Positions 35,178 through 44,991 of a stretch of DNA of 64,000 nt are shown here, piece by piece. The DNA is from CBFHWU01 sp965659665 (lineage in GTDB: Bacteria > Bacteroidota > Bacteroidia > Flavobacteriales > Flavobacteriaceae). The stretch covers positions 1 through 64,000 of the forward strand of contig CBFHWU010000002.1 in the NCBI GenBank assembly GCA_965659665.1, written 5' to 3'. The translations under genes were made by a program, and so were the position numbers. The notes beneath the pieces were generated by a model that worked only from the letters and a program-made list of their open reading frames with translations, was not told the DNA's origin and ran no database searches. How positions within the stretch are numbered: the stretch's first letter is position 1; each line of letters starts with the position of its first letter.

Positions 35178-36428
35178 TTGAATTTTTTATTTGACATAAA
35201 TACCGTTAAAGAAGCACAATCCCGATTAAAAGGAGTGGTACAGGACACTCCTCTGCAGCACAATGAAAGGTTGAGTAATCTTTATGATGCCACTGTTTTT
35301 TTAAAACGTGAAGACCTTCAACAAGTTCGTTCATTCAAAATTAGGGGGGCTTACAACAAAATTAGCTCGCTTTCAGATGACGAACGAAAAAAAGGGGTAG
35401 TATGTGCCAGTGCTGGGAATCACGCCCAAGGATTTGCCTACGCATGCCAATCTCTCGGTATTCATGGCACAGTATTTATGCCAGTTCCAACACCAAAACA
35501 AAAGATTGAACAAGTTAGAATGTTTGGGGACGATATGGTTGAGGTAAGATTAGTTGGGGATACTTACGATGATGCATACGAATCAGCAGTTGAGTACAGC
35601 AAAAACAAAGGAAATATATTTGTTCACCCATTCAACGATATCAAAGTAATAGCTGGCCAAGCCACTCTTGCATTGGAAATTCTAGAACAAGCTAAATCAA
35701 CTATTGACTATTTATTTATTCCAATAGGAGGAGGTGGATTGGTTTCTGGAATTATTCATGTGTTTAAACGCCTATCTCCAACAACCAAAATAATAGGAAT
35801 AGAACCTGCTGGAGCACCCGCCATGAAGACTTCGCTAGATAGAGGTAAATTGGTTACTCTTGACTGGATAGACCCTTTTGTGGATGGTGCAGCTGTACGC
35901 AGAGTAGGAAGTATTACTTTCGATTTGTGCAAAGCGTATTTGGACGACTTGATCCTAATTCGAGAAGGAGCAATTTGTCAAGGTATTTTAGATATGTACA
36001 ACAAGGATGCGATTGTAGTTGAGCCCGCAGGTGCTATGGCCACAGCGGCATTAAAGCTTTATGCAGATCAAATAAAAGGAAAACAGGTGGTAAGTCTTGT
36101 TTGTGGTGGAAATAACGACATCACTCGAATGGCTGAAATTAAAGAAAAAGCATTGTTAGAAGCAAGTTTAAAACATTATTTCATTATTCGCTTTCCTCAA
36201 CGTGCAGGTGCATTGAAAGAGTTTGTTGTTCAAATTTTGGGTCCCGAAGACGATATTACCTATTTTGAGTATTCCAAAAAACACAACCGCTCTAACGGAC
36301 CAGCAGTAGTAGGTATTGAGCTTAAAAACAAAGAAAGTTTTCATCCTCTTGTGAAAAGAATGAAAAAAGGAGGTTTTTTTGGTGATTATTTAAATAATAA
36401 GCCTGATTTATTTCAGTTTTTAATTTAA
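35178..36428 (+). CDS. ilvA: Threonine dehydratase (isoleucine branch)
   Basis: 416-aa PLP enzyme converting threonine to 2-oxobutanoate. The PLP lysine is in QQVRSFKIRGAYNK (about residue 54), and the phosphate loop is PIGGGGLVSGI near 190. One ACT-like regulatory domain follows from about 330, shorter than the two ACT domains of E. coli IlvA, as in many bacterial forms. The start is TTG at 35178, 1 nt after the ilvC stop; no ATG lies upstream of the conserved region in frame. It completes the ilvDBNCA unit. Confidence 0.93.
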   Translation: MNFLFDINTVKEAQSRLKGVVQDTPLQHNERLSNLYDATVFLKREDLQQVRSFKIRGAYNKISSLSDDERKKGVVCASAGNHAQGFAYACQSLGIHGTVFMPVPTPKQKIEQVRMFGDDMVEVRLVGDTYDDAYESAVEYSKNKGNIFVHPFNDIKVIAGQATLALEILEQAKSTIDYLFIPIGGGGLVSGIIHVFKRLSPTTKIIGIEPAGAPAMKTSLDRGKLVTLDWIDPFVDGAAVRRVGSITFDLCKAYLDDLILIREGAICQGILDMYNKDAIVVEPAGAMATAALKLYADQIKGKQVVSLVCGGNNDITRMAEIKEKALLEASLKHYFIIRFPQRAGALKEFVVQILGPEDDITYFEYSKKHNRSNGPAVVGIELKNKESFHPLVKRMKKGGFFGDYLNNKPDLFQFLI

Positions 36429-36440
36429 ATTGCAAAAATT

Positions 36441-38039
36441 ATGACAAACAAAAATAACACTATTCCAGATCAGTTTCAGATAAAGGAAACTATTGATCAC
36501 AAAACATTTTTAATCAATGGACAAATTGGTTTTTGGGATGGAGATTCATCCCCAGTTTATTCAACGATACAAACAGAAGATTTAGAGGGTAATTATGGGC
36601 CCACTCACTTGGGTAATGTTCCCAATATGAATGAGCGTAAAGCATTAGAAGCTCTTGACGCGGCTTGTAATGCCTTTGACAAAGGAAAAGGGGTTTGGCC
36701 CACGATGAAAGTTTCTGAACGCATCAGCTGCATGGAGCGTTTTGTGGAATTAATGAAGCTCAAACGCGAGTCAGTTGTAAAGCTTTTAATGTGGGAAATT
36801 GGAAAAAACCTCAACGACTCACAAAAAGAATTTGATCGAACAGTTGACTATATTGTGGATACTATCGATGAATACAAAAACATAGATCGTGACAGTGCAA
36901 AATTTCACAACCATGGAGGTGTTTACGCGCACATACGAAGAGGTCCTTTAGGGGTTGTGCTTTGTTTGGGTCCTTACAATTATCCCCTTAATGAGACTTT
37001 CGCCCTTTTGATCCCTGCGATTATGATGGGGAATACCACTATTTTTAAACCTGCTAAACACGGTGTGCTCCTTATAGCTCCATTGTTAGATGCTTTTGCA
37101 GAAAGTTTTCCTGAAGGTGTTGTCAATATTGTATTTGGGCGTGGTCGATCCATCGCATCACCCATAATGAAAACAGGCCTTATTGATGTATTAGCCTTGA
37201 TTGGTCATAGCTCCTCTGCGATATCATTACAAGATTTACACCCCAATAAAAATAGATTACGCCTTGTTCTTGGACTAGAAGCAAAAAATCCTGGTATTAT
37301 TTTACCTGATGCAGATCTTGACAAAACAGTAGCAGAATGTATTTCAGGTACATTGTCATTTAATGGTCAACGATGTACAGCTTTAAAAATTCTTTATGTT
37401 CATGAGGATATAAAAGAATCTTTCTTTGAAAAATTCACTGCTGCAGTGGATGCGCTTCAACTGGGAATGCCCTGGGACAATACACTTTTAACTCCACTAC
37501 CGGAGCCGAGTAAACCGAGTTATATCCAGGAACTTATCCAAGATGCTCAACAAAAAGGGGCTTCTGTGTTGAATAAAAGAGGAGGTGAACTTTCTGATAA
37601 TTATTGTTTTCCAGCTGTTTTATATCCCGTCACTAAAGAAATGCGAGTATACGAAGAAGAACAGTTTGGACCTGTTATTCCTATCATTTCATTTGATGAT
37701 ATTGATCAACCTCTTGATGATATGTCAGCCTCTGTTTATGGACAACAAGTGAGCTTATTTGGGAAAGATATTAACAAGCTCGCCCCATTAATCGACACAT
37801 TAGCCAATTTGGTATGTAGAGTAAACCTTAATAGCTCTTGTCAACGAGGGCCAGATATTTATCCTTTTACTGGTCGAAAAAATTCTGCGGTAAGCACGCT
37901 AAGTGTTCACGATGCGTTACGATCGTTCTCCATTCGAACATTCGTTGCTACTAAGGACACAAATGAGAATAAAGAAATCATACGAAATTTGTTAGATAGC
38001 AAATCATCTAACTTCCTCAGCACGGATTATATCTTGTAA
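36441..38039 (+). CDS. gapN: GapN-like NADP-dependent glyceraldehyde-3-phosphate dehydrogenase (aldehyde dehydrogenase superfamily)
   Basis: 532-aa aldehyde dehydrogenase. Catalytic Cys lies in SFNGQRCTALKIL and the Glu in LGLEAKNPGIIL, both typical of a Bacteroidota/algal GapN subfamily rather than ELGGK-type ALDHs. GPYNYPLNETFALLIPAIMMGN and FKPAKHG bind the cofactor. Such enzymes oxidise glyceraldehyde 3-phosphate straight to 3-phosphoglycerate and make NADPH. It starts 12 nt after ilvA, so it may share the ilv transcript and provide NADPH for IlvC; that link is inferred. It converges on dnaN after 10 nt. Confidence 0.87.
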   Translation: MTNKNNTIPDQFQIKETIDHKTFLINGQIGFWDGDSSPVYSTIQTEDLEGNYGPTHLGNVPNMNERKALEALDAACNAFDKGKGVWPTMKVSERISCMERFVELMKLKRESVVKLLMWEIGKNLNDSQKEFDRTVDYIVDTIDEYKNIDRDSAKFHNHGGVYAHIRRGPLGVVLCLGPYNYPLNETFALLIPAIMMGNTTIFKPAKHGVLLIAPLLDAFAESFPEGVVNIVFGRGRSIASPIMKTGLIDVLALIGHSSSAISLQDLHPNKNRLRLVLGLEAKNPGIILPDADLDKTVAECISGTLSFNGQRCTALKILYVHEDIKESFFEKFTAAVDALQLGMPWDNTLLTPLPEPSKPSYIQELIQDAQQKGASVLNKRGGELSDNYCFPAVLYPVTKEMRVYEEEQFGPVIPIISFDDIDQPLDDMSASVYGQQVSLFGKDINKLAPLIDTLANLVCRVNLNSSCQRGPDIYPFTGRKNSAVSTLSVHDALRSFSIRTFVATKDTNENKEIIRNLLDSKSSNFLSTDYIL

Positions 38040-38049
38040 AGTTGAAAAA

Positions 38050-39168
38050 TTAATCATTGAGCATCACGGGCATCACTAACATGGTGATTTGCTCGTGTTC
38101 CTCATTGCTATGTAATGGGGTGAGGATACCTGCCCTATTTGGAACAGACAATTCCAATTGGACTTCTTCAGATTTTAAATTGTTGAGCATTTCAACCAAG
38201 AAACGTGCATTAAAACCGATTTGCATATCTTCTCCTTGATATGAACATCCTAATCGTTCTTCGGCTTTGTTGCTGTAGTCAATATCCTCAGCTGAAATGT
38301 GTAATTCAGCACCAGCTAACCTCAATCGAATTTGATGTGTCGTTTTGTTTGAAAATATACTCACACGCTTTACCGAATTTAAAAATAAATGTCGGTTGAT
38401 GGTCATCACATTAGGATTTTCTTTTGGAATAACGGCTTCATAATTAGGATATTTCCCATCAATTAATCGACACACTAAGGTAGTTTCTTCAAAAGAAAAT
38501 CGAACATTACTCTCGTTATATTCAATTTTTACCTCAGACTCGCTTCCCATTAAAATAGACTTTAAAATAGTTAAAGGTTTTTTAGGCATAATAAACTCTG
38601 CAGAGGATGAAGATTGAAAATCTGTTCTTTTATATTTAACAAGTTTGTGCGCATCTGTTGCCACAAAAGTCATTTCATTGGAATTCAATTGAAAGAATAC
38701 ACCACTCATTATAGGGCGTAAATCATCATTTCCAGAAGCAAAAAGTGTGTTGGTTATTGCAGTTGATAAAATATCTCCAATAATTGAAGTAGAAGAAGCA
38801 TCAGATACTGTAGCAGGTTTTGGATATTCTTCTGAAGCGGCATATGCAAGTGCATATTTACCATGATTTGAACTTATTTCAATGGTACTACTATCTGTTG
38901 AAGAAAATGTAAGAGGTTGTTCGGGAAAGGTTTTTAATGTTTCTAGAAGTAATCTAGCGGGCACAGCAATACTTTCTTCTTCATTTGACTCTACATCTAT
39001 ATTTGAAATTAAAGTGGTTTCAAGATCTGTAGCGGTAACTCGCAGGACATTAGGCGATAACTCAAACAAGAAATGATCCAGAATTGGAAGCGTATTGGTT
39101 GTGTTCAAGACACCACTTAACATTTGGAGTTGCTTAAACAAAGTAGAACTTGAAACGATGAACTTCAT
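38050..39168 (-). CDS. dnaN: DNA polymerase III beta sliding clamp
   Basis: 372-aa ring-forming processivity clamp. Three related domains are visible: MKFIVSSSTLFKQLQMLSGVL at the start, IMSGVFFQLNSNEMTFVATDAHKLVKY in the middle, and the closing ITMLVMPVMLND with the usual M-P-x-(M/R)-L end. Length agrees with the family. Unlike many bacteria it is not beside dnaA or recF here. The 72 bp between it and the upstream SAM hydrolase-family gene contains no clear motif. Confidence 0.95.
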   Translation of the reverse strand: MKFIVSSSTLFKQLQMLSGVLNTTNTLPILDHFLFELSPNVLRVTATDLETTLISNIDVESNEEESIAVPARLLLETLKTFPEQPLTFSSTDSSTIEISSNHGKYALAYAASEEYPKPATVSDASSTSIIGDILSTAITNTLFASGNDDLRPIMSGVFFQLNSNEMTFVATDAHKLVKYKRTDFQSSSSAEFIMPKKPLTILKSILMGSESEVKIEYNESNVRFSFEETTLVCRLIDGKYPNYEAVIPKENPNVMTINRHLFLNSVKRVSIFSNKTTHQIRLRLAGAELHISAEDIDYSNKAEERLGCSYQGEDMQIGFNARFLVEMLNNLKSEEVQLELSVPNRAGILTPLHSNEEHEQITMLVMPVMLND

Positions 39169-39240
39169 GATTTAGAAATTAGGATATCTACAAATATATC
39201 AGATACCTAGGGGATAATAAAAAATATTTATCAACAGTTT

Positions 39241-40074
39241 TTAATAAAACCGAATTGATATAATATCTAAATATTTGAGTCCTAATAAACTGCTAGCTCC
39301 TCCAGTTTCAAAAGGATTACTTTTGTAAATTGCAATTTCTAAAAAACCCAATGAATTAAAAATAGCCAATTGTTTTCCATCTTCAATTCGATCTATTTTG
39401 GGTACATCAAATCGTATAGCTTCGTGGTAAGAATGAACTATTTTTTTGAAAACATGATTCCGAGCTCGTATTTCAAAAGAACGATTGCGTTGAATTTCTT
39501 TAAAAATTTTTTCTTTGATGTTGGTAACAACATTTTCATAACGGTCTATGTAAATCACATTTCCATTGATGCTATTTTTAGCCGGATTAACTGTTGGAGT
39601 GAAGGTGATTTGTTGTTTGATGAATTGTAAAGGACTTCCAATGATTTCAAGTTTACCTCCACGAGCTAAGTGAGCAGCAGCTTTAGCAAAAGTCATTAAA
39701 CCGTTCAGGGTATTTTGTTTTGTATTTGGGATATGAAGAGCAACCATTTTATCCGCTTTAATGGAGGGATTAACTAGTGATAACAAGCCGTTGTTAGCAC
39801 AGATAAAATAGTGACCATCAAGAAAAACGACAATGGGTTTGTTATCGGGTCTAATTTCAGTTTCAATAGCGACGATATGAATACTTCCTTTGGGAAAAGA
39901 ATGATAGGCCTTTTGAAGTATGTACGCGCCCTGAGCGATATGAAATGGGGGGATTTGATGGGAGATATCAACAATAGAGGGATGATTCAACTCCGAATAA
40001 AGTGTTCCTTTAAGTTGAGCAATCTCCGCATCTTTATAGCCTAAGTCGGAGGTTAACGTTATGATGGGCATCAA
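39241..40074 (-). CDS. SAM hydroxide adenosyltransferase family protein (DUF62)
   Basis: 277-aa protein of the S-adenosyl-L-methionine hydrolase (adenosine-forming)/SAM-dependent halogenase superfamily. The start ITLTSDLGYKDAEIAQLKG carries the conserved Asp pair, VDISHQIPPFHIAQGAYIL follows, and NSLGFLEIAIYKSNPF is the C-terminal SAM-contact region. The halogenase-specific loop is not evident, so hydrolysis of SAM by water or hydroxide is the expected activity. It is divergent from phoH. Confidence 0.87.
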   Translation of the reverse strand: MMPIITLTSDLGYKDAEIAQLKGTLYSELNHPSIVDISHQIPPFHIAQGAYILQKAYHSFPKGSIHIVAIETEIRPDNKPIVVFLDGHYFICANNGLLSLVNPSIKADKMVALHIPNTKQNTLNGLMTFAKAAAHLARGGKLEIIGSPLQFIKQQITFTPTVNPAKNSINGNVIYIDRYENVVTNIKEKIFKEIQRNRSFEIRARNHVFKKIVHSYHEAIRFDVPKIDRIEDGKQLAIFNSLGFLEIAIYKSNPFETGGASSLLGLKYLDIISIRFY

Positions 40075-40114
40075 TTTGATAGCTATAATTTAAATTTTGA
40101 GATAAAAAATTTCA

Positions 40115-40122
40115 TAAATTTG
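40115..40122 (+). promoter_or_regulatory. Candidate -7 element for phoH
   Basis: TAAATTTG matches TAnnTTTG exactly and lies 47 nt before the phoH TTG start. A TTG lies only 15 nt upstream, shorter than the usual 17-23, so confidence is limited. Confidence 0.3.
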
Positions 40123-40169
40123 AATTCAAAGTTACCAAAAACAAATTCTTTAACTAAAAAAAACACAAT

Positions 40170-41126
40170 TTGAACGAACTTACAATTGAACTTGCAGAAG
40201 TTGACCCAAGCGAGTTTTATGGGGGTAAAGCAAATGCCAACATTACATTATTAAAACAACATTTTCCAAAACTTAAAATTGTTGCTCGAGGAAATAAAAT
40301 TAAAGCCTTTGGAGAAGAAGAAGTTTTAGAAGAATTTGAAAAACAATTAGACCGTCTTGTTTCGCACTACGGAAAATACAATTCCTTAGATGTATCAATT
40401 GTCGAACACATACTTCAAACTGATGAGGAAGACAATTTTGGTCTTGAGCCTGACGACAAAAAAGTTATTTTGCACGGAGTTGGAGGGAAAATTATAAAAG
40501 CTCAAACTTTAAATCAATTCCGACTAGTGGAGGCCACCCAAAAAAATGATATGGTTTTTGCGGTGGGCCCTGCTGGAACAGGAAAAACCTATACTGGTGT
40601 TGCTGTTGCAGTCAAAGCATTGAAATCAAAAGAAGTGAAACGCATTATTTTAACTCGTCCTGCAGTTGAGGCAGGCGAAAATTTAGGGTTTTTACCTGGA
40701 GATCTAAAAGAAAAATTGGATCCTTATATGCAACCCTTATATGACTCATTACGTGATATGATTCCTGCCGAAAAGCTTTCTCACTATATCGAAACAGGCG
40801 TGATTCAGATAGCTCCCATGGCCTTTATGCGAGGTCGAACTTTAGACAACGCTTTTGTAATTTTAGATGAAGCCCAAAACACCACTCATAACCAAATGAA
40901 GATGTTCCTAACTAGAATGGGAAAAAGTGCCAAATTTATGATTACTGGTGATCCGGGTCAAATAGATTTACCAAGAAGAGTGATTTCCGGACTCAAAGAG
41001 GCCATTCTTGTTTTGGGAAATATTCCAGGAATAGAAGTAGTATATTTGGATGACAAGGATGTCATACGACACAAACTTGTTAAAAAAGTAATACAAGCTT
41101 ACAAACGAACAGAACACCACAATTAG
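40170..41126 (+). CDS. phoH: PhoH family ATPase/RNA helicase-like protein
   Basis: 318-aa protein of the PhoH-like ATPase family, an ATP-binding protein of the SF1-type P-loop fold often linked to RNA metabolism. Walker A is GPAGTGKTYTGVAV near 127, Walker B is FVILDEAQNTTHNQMKMF, and TGDPGQIDLP is the family motif. An N-terminal KH-like portion precedes it (ARGNKIKAFGEEEVLEEFE). The start is TTG at 40170, giving MNELTIELAE as in relatives. It is 6 nt before purC. Confidence 0.93.
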   Translation: MNELTIELAEVDPSEFYGGKANANITLLKQHFPKLKIVARGNKIKAFGEEEVLEEFEKQLDRLVSHYGKYNSLDVSIVEHILQTDEEDNFGLEPDDKKVILHGVGGKIIKAQTLNQFRLVEATQKNDMVFAVGPAGTGKTYTGVAVAVKALKSKEVKRIILTRPAVEAGENLGFLPGDLKEKLDPYMQPLYDSLRDMIPAEKLSHYIETGVIQIAPMAFMRGRTLDNAFVILDEAQNTTHNQMKMFLTRMGKSAKFMITGDPGQIDLPRRVISGLKEAILVLGNIPGIEVVYLDDKDVIRHKLVKKVIQAYKRTEHHN

Positions 41127-41132
41127 CTTCGA

Positions 41133-42077
41133 ATGAACACCTTAATGCACACGGATCTTCCTTTCCATGGGTTGATTTCAAAATATAACGGCAAAGTCAG
41201 AGAGGTGTATACCTTAGAAGATGATATATTGATCATGATTGCTACCGATAGGCTTTCTGCATTTGATGTTGTATTGCCCAAGGGCATTCCCTATAAGGGT
41301 CAAATATTGAATCAAATAGCCACTCAAATGATGGATCTTACACAAGATATTGTGCCTAATTGGCTGATTGACACTCCTGATCCTAATGTTGCTGTAGGAA
41401 AACGCTGTACTCCTTTTAAGGTTGAAATGGTGATTAGAGGCTACTTATCTGGACATGCTGCTCGCGAATACAAAAAAGGAAAACGTCAACTTTGTGGGGA
41501 ACACATGCCCAATGGAATGATAGAAAATGATAAATTTCCACAACCCATCATTACCCCTGCCACAAAAGCGGACCAAGGAGACCATGACCAAGATATTTCG
41601 GAAGAAGAACTTTTAGAACAAAAAATAGTAACCGAAACGGACTATGCCCAACTCAAAGCATACACCTCCGCATTATTTCATAGGGGAAGTGAATGGGCCG
41701 CACAACAAGGGCTGATTTTAGTGGATACCAAATACGAGTTTGGAAAAACAACAGAAGGAACCATTGTACTTATTGACGAAATACACACTCCTGACTCTTC
41801 ACGATACTTTTATGCTGAAGGATATCAACAACGTCAAAATAGAGCTGAAATACAAAAACAATTGTCTAAAGAGTTTGTTCGGCAATGGTTGATTCAGCGA
41901 GGTTTTCAAGGAAAAGAAGGGCAACAACTACCCACAATGAACAATACATTCATTAAAATTGTCTCAGATCGTTATATCGAACTTTATGAAAATATTACTG
42001 GATCTCAATTTATTAAAGCAGATAATAACAATATTGAACAACGTATCCAAACCAACCTAAAAAAATATCTAGCGTAA
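41133..42077 (+). CDS. purC: Phosphoribosylaminoimidazole-succinocarboxamide synthase
   Basis: 314-aa purine synthesis enzyme joining aspartate to CAIR with ATP. Recognisable parts are SKYNGKVREVYTLE near the start, FDVVLPKGIPYKGQILNQ, EMVIRGYLSGHAAREYKKG and LIDEIHTPDSSRYF. The last two are the SAICAR synthetase signatures. The length matches the longer type (about 300 aa) found in yeast and Bacteroidota rather than the 237-aa E. coli form. It overlaps the convergent hydrolase gene by 9 bp. Confidence 0.95.
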   Translation: MNTLMHTDLPFHGLISKYNGKVREVYTLEDDILIMIATDRLSAFDVVLPKGIPYKGQILNQIATQMMDLTQDIVPNWLIDTPDPNVAVGKRCTPFKVEMVIRGYLSGHAAREYKKGKRQLCGEHMPNGMIENDKFPQPIITPATKADQGDHDQDISEEELLEQKIVTETDYAQLKAYTSALFHRGSEWAAQQGLILVDTKYEFGKTTEGTIVLIDEIHTPDSSRYFYAEGYQQRQNRAEIQKQLSKEFVRQWLIQRGFQGKEGQQLPTMNNTFIKIVSDRYIELYENITGSQFIKADNNNIEQRIQTNLKKYLA

Positions 42078-43250
42078 GCTCATAATCCAGTCAATGCTAC
42101 CGGAAATGTAAGGGATAAAACTATTGAAGTGATTAGCACCATTGATTGGAAATAGACTTACATTCCCTCCTCGTCCAGTTAAAGATTCGTAAGCCGTAAT
42201 TGAATTACTAGGAAATACAAAATCATCATTTGTACCATAGTATAATCTTACAGGTGCTCTTGGACTCCAATCTATCAAATCATTATCGGCTAACGCATTA
42301 CTCAAAGGGCCATCTCCTTGGTTAAGGGTTTCTAAAAAACTTGGCGTAAACAGTTCTTGTGGATTGTTATTAATCAGGTTAGCATCTAACGTTATAATAT
42401 TTGTTTCATTAATATTTGACGCATAAGGTTCATTTATATAGTAGGACAAAGGCTGATTGATGTTGTATATCCAATTATAAGAGTAAATTACCCATAAATA
42501 GTTGGGTATAAATGAAGATGCTATATCAAGTTCACTGATTTGTTGTGCAAACAAGGTTTTGTTATACGATCCATTTCCTGATGTGGTAGCTGTTATACTG
42601 GTCTCAGTTTGTGTTTCAATATATTTATGCAATGCCAATGTCGCAGTTCCTCCCTCGGAATATCCCATGAGAAATAATTTTTCGTTATCATTTTGTTTTT
42701 TATTGTTTAAAAAAACCTTTGTAGCAACAAGCATATCATAAGAGGCATAAGCGAGGCTGTTAGCATGTTCATATGGATGATCATAATGCGCATTACTTCC
42801 ATAACCTAAATAATCCGGAATGGATAAAATAAACCCTAAGGAAGCTAGAGAAGCTCCTGCGAGTGCACTTTCAGAATTTAAGTTATAATTGGATGGGGCA
42901 TCATTTGGATTGCTTATTGTTCCATGTTGATATGAAATTACAGCGTAATCACCAGCATTGGAGGGCATAATCACTAACCCTGAAGCAACAACGTCTTCAC
43001 TTTGGTTTGGGTATTGGGTTTTATAAGTTAATTTATAAACCTCTACATTCATTATAGGGTACTGAATGTTTTGAGTGACTGAGTTGATGATTAAGGCGGT
43101 TTGTAAACTTGTTAAACTACCCAAAAATTCACTAGATAGTAAAATGTCTTCATTTAAATCACTGGGGATGACATCATCGTCATCACTTGAACATGAAAGA
43201 ATAAAAAAGGAAATAAAAAAGAAGAGATAAAAAATAAAGTATCGTTTCAT
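42069..43250 (-). CDS. Secreted alpha/beta hydrolase lipoprotein (secretory-lipase-like)
   Basis: 393 aa. A hydrophobic signal ends in a lipobox (FILSCS), followed by SDDDD, so it is predicted as a lipoprotein, perhaps exported to the surface given the acidic residues after Cys. The nucleophile elbow is MGYSEGGTATLALH (Ser about 201), with VRLYYGTNDDFVFP carrying a likely acid residue and NGANHF the His. The fold resembles secretory lipases and esterases; the natural substrate is unknown. It overlaps purC by 9 bp at the 3' ends. Confidence 0.84.
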   Translation of the reverse strand: MKRYFIFYLFFFISFFILSCSSDDDDVIPSDLNEDILLSSEFLGSLTSLQTALIINSVTQNIQYPIMNVEVYKLTYKTQYPNQSEDVVASGLVIMPSNAGDYAVISYQHGTISNPNDAPSNYNLNSESALAGASLASLGFILSIPDYLGYGSNAHYDHPYEHANSLAYASYDMLVATKVFLNNKKQNDNEKLFLMGYSEGGTATLALHKYIETQTETSITATTSGNGSYNKTLFAQQISELDIASSFIPNYLWVIYSYNWIYNINQPLSYYINEPYASNINETNIITLDANLINNNPQELFTPSFLETLNQGDGPLSNALADNDLIDWSPRAPVRLYYGTNDDFVFPSNSITAYESLTGRGGNVSLFPINGANHFNSFIPYISGSIDWIMSLR

Positions 43251-43273
43251 TTGGGTTTTTTAGGTATTTAAAT

Positions 43274-44161
43274 TTACAAAATTAATTTTAAGGGATCACT
43301 ATCATGAGGAACAAACTTAAGAGAAGCATCTCTTTTGAGCCATGAGAGTTGTCTTTTGGCAAATCTTCGTGTATTTTGTTTCATGTTTTGTACTGCCTCT
43401 TCAAGCGTCGATAATCCATCAAAATACGTGAATAATTCTTTGTAGCCTACAGTTTGTAAGGCATTTAACATTCGGTGAGGGTATAGATATTCAGCTTCTT
43501 GGACAAGTCCCATTTCAATCATTTGATCGACCCGATGGTTGATTCGAGCGTAAATTAATTTTCTGTCAGCGATCAAAGCGTAAGATTGAATTTCGAAAGG
43601 TCTTTTTTTGGGTTTATTGTTTAAATAATACGAATAAGGAAAATTACCAGAATAACATACTTCTAGAGCTCTCATAAGCCGCACATGATTATTCAAATCT
43701 ACTTGACGATAATAAACAGGATCAATTTTATTTAATTCAAGTTGTAAAAAATTCAATCCTTTTTTTTCGTAATCAGAACGTACTTTTAGTTGTATGTCAT
43801 TTGGAATCTCAGGAAAGTCATCCAATCCAAAACGAACAGCATCGTTATAGAGCCCAGACCCCCCCACCAATATGGCATATTGATGGTTTTTGAAGTATGT
43901 ATTTAATCTCAAAAGAATATCTTTTTCGTATTGACCCACTGAATAATTTTCAAAAATACTTCGGTGTTGTATAAAGTGATGCTTTACCGCGCTGAGATCC
44001 TTTTTAGAGGGAACAGCGGTACCAATGGACATTTCTTTATAAAATTGTCGCGAATCAGCAGAAAATATTTCTGCTTTTAGGTATTTAGCGAGGTGTATTG
44101 AAAAGGAAGTTTTTCCTATTGCAGTTGGTCCCGATATAATAATAAGTTTATTAGATGTCAT
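43274..44161 (-). CDS. miaA: tRNA dimethylallyltransferase
   Basis: 295-aa enzyme adding the dimethylallyl group to A37 of tRNAs reading codons that start with U. The P-loop is ISGPTAIGKTSFSIHLAK (residues 8-25), DSRQFYKEMSIGTAVP follows, and the tRNA-binding segment QTVGYKELFTYFDG and QNTRRFAKRQLSWLKRD closes the protein. It overlaps the ion channel gene by 11 bp and is likely translated from the same message. Confidence 0.96.
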   Translation of the reverse strand: MTSNKLIIISGPTAIGKTSFSIHLAKYLKAEIFSADSRQFYKEMSIGTAVPSKKDLSAVKHHFIQHRSIFENYSVGQYEKDILLRLNTYFKNHQYAILVGGSGLYNDAVRFGLDDFPEIPNDIQLKVRSDYEKKGLNFLQLELNKIDPVYYRQVDLNNHVRLMRALEVCYSGNFPYSYYLNNKPKKRPFEIQSYALIADRKLIYARINHRVDQMIEMGLVQEAEYLYPHRMLNALQTVGYKELFTYFDGLSTLEEAVQNMKQNTRRFAKRQLSWLKRDASLKFVPHDSDPLKLIL

Positions 44162-44975
44162 TTAATACCTTTCCACAACGATGACAATGGATAGCATGAT
44201 CCATATGGTTTTCATTCATACAATTCGGACAGGCTTGCGTATTGGTCTTTTTATTTTGGAAAGACCGGGCCAGTTCAGCGGTAACGATTCCTGTAGGAAC
44301 AGCGATAATCCCATAACCTAAAATCATAATGAAAGCTGCAATAAACTGACCGATAGCAGTAATAGGAGCAATGTCACCATAGCCCACCGTTGTTAGTGTA
44401 ACAATACACCAATAAACACTTCTGGGAATGCTCGTAAACCCTGATTTTGACCCCTCAACAAGATACATTATTGATCCAAAAATGATACAAATGATAAGAA
44501 CAGTTGATATAAAAACCAGAATTTTAGGTCTACTTCTTCGAAGTGCAATCATAAGAATATTTGCCTCATGAGTGTAACGGGTGAGCTTCAGGATTCGAAA
44601 AACTCTGAGAAGGCGTAAGGCTCGAATAGCCACTAAGCTTTGGGTTCCAAAGGCAAATAAAGAAATATATTTGGGTAAAATGGCCAACAAATCAATAATC
44701 CCAAAAAAACTTTTGATATAAATGATGGGTTTTTTTACAGCGAGTATTCTTAAAAAATATTCTAAACTAAAGAGAATGGTGATGATCCATTCTATAATAT
44801 CTAAATAGGGATGATATTTTTGATCTATGCTGGGAACACTTTCAAGCATTACCATTAATACACTCATGATGATTAGAAGCAATAGAGCAACATCAAACCA
44901 TTTGCCTAGTTTGGTATCTGCTTCATAAATCACCTCGTGAAGCTTATGTCGCCATTTCTTTTTTGTAAAAGACAT
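44151..44975 (-). CDS. Voltage-gated-type potassium channel with C-terminal zinc ribbon
   Basis: 274-aa membrane protein with six helices. An arginine-rich S4-like helix (ALRLLRVFRILKLTRYT) precedes S5, the selectivity filter TLTTVGYGD and S6. After S6 the tail ends with CPNC...CHRCGK, a possible zinc ribbon (four Cys), an unusual addition to a KvAP-like channel. It passes potassium; the ribbon may serve a regulatory or assembly role, which is inferred. It overlaps miaA by 11 bp. Confidence 0.9.
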   Translation of the reverse strand: MSFTKKKWRHKLHEVIYEADTKLGKWFDVALLLLIIMSVLMVMLESVPSIDQKYHPYLDIIEWIITILFSLEYFLRILAVKKPIIYIKSFFGIIDLLAILPKYISLFAFGTQSLVAIRALRLLRVFRILKLTRYTHEANILMIALRRSRPKILVFISTVLIICIIFGSIMYLVEGSKSGFTSIPRSVYWCIVTLTTVGYGDIAPITAIGQFIAAFIMILGYGIIAVPTGIVTAELARSFQNKKTNTQACPNCMNENHMDHAIHCHRCGKVLNDI

Positions 44976-44991
44976 GATCTAAAGTTACAAA

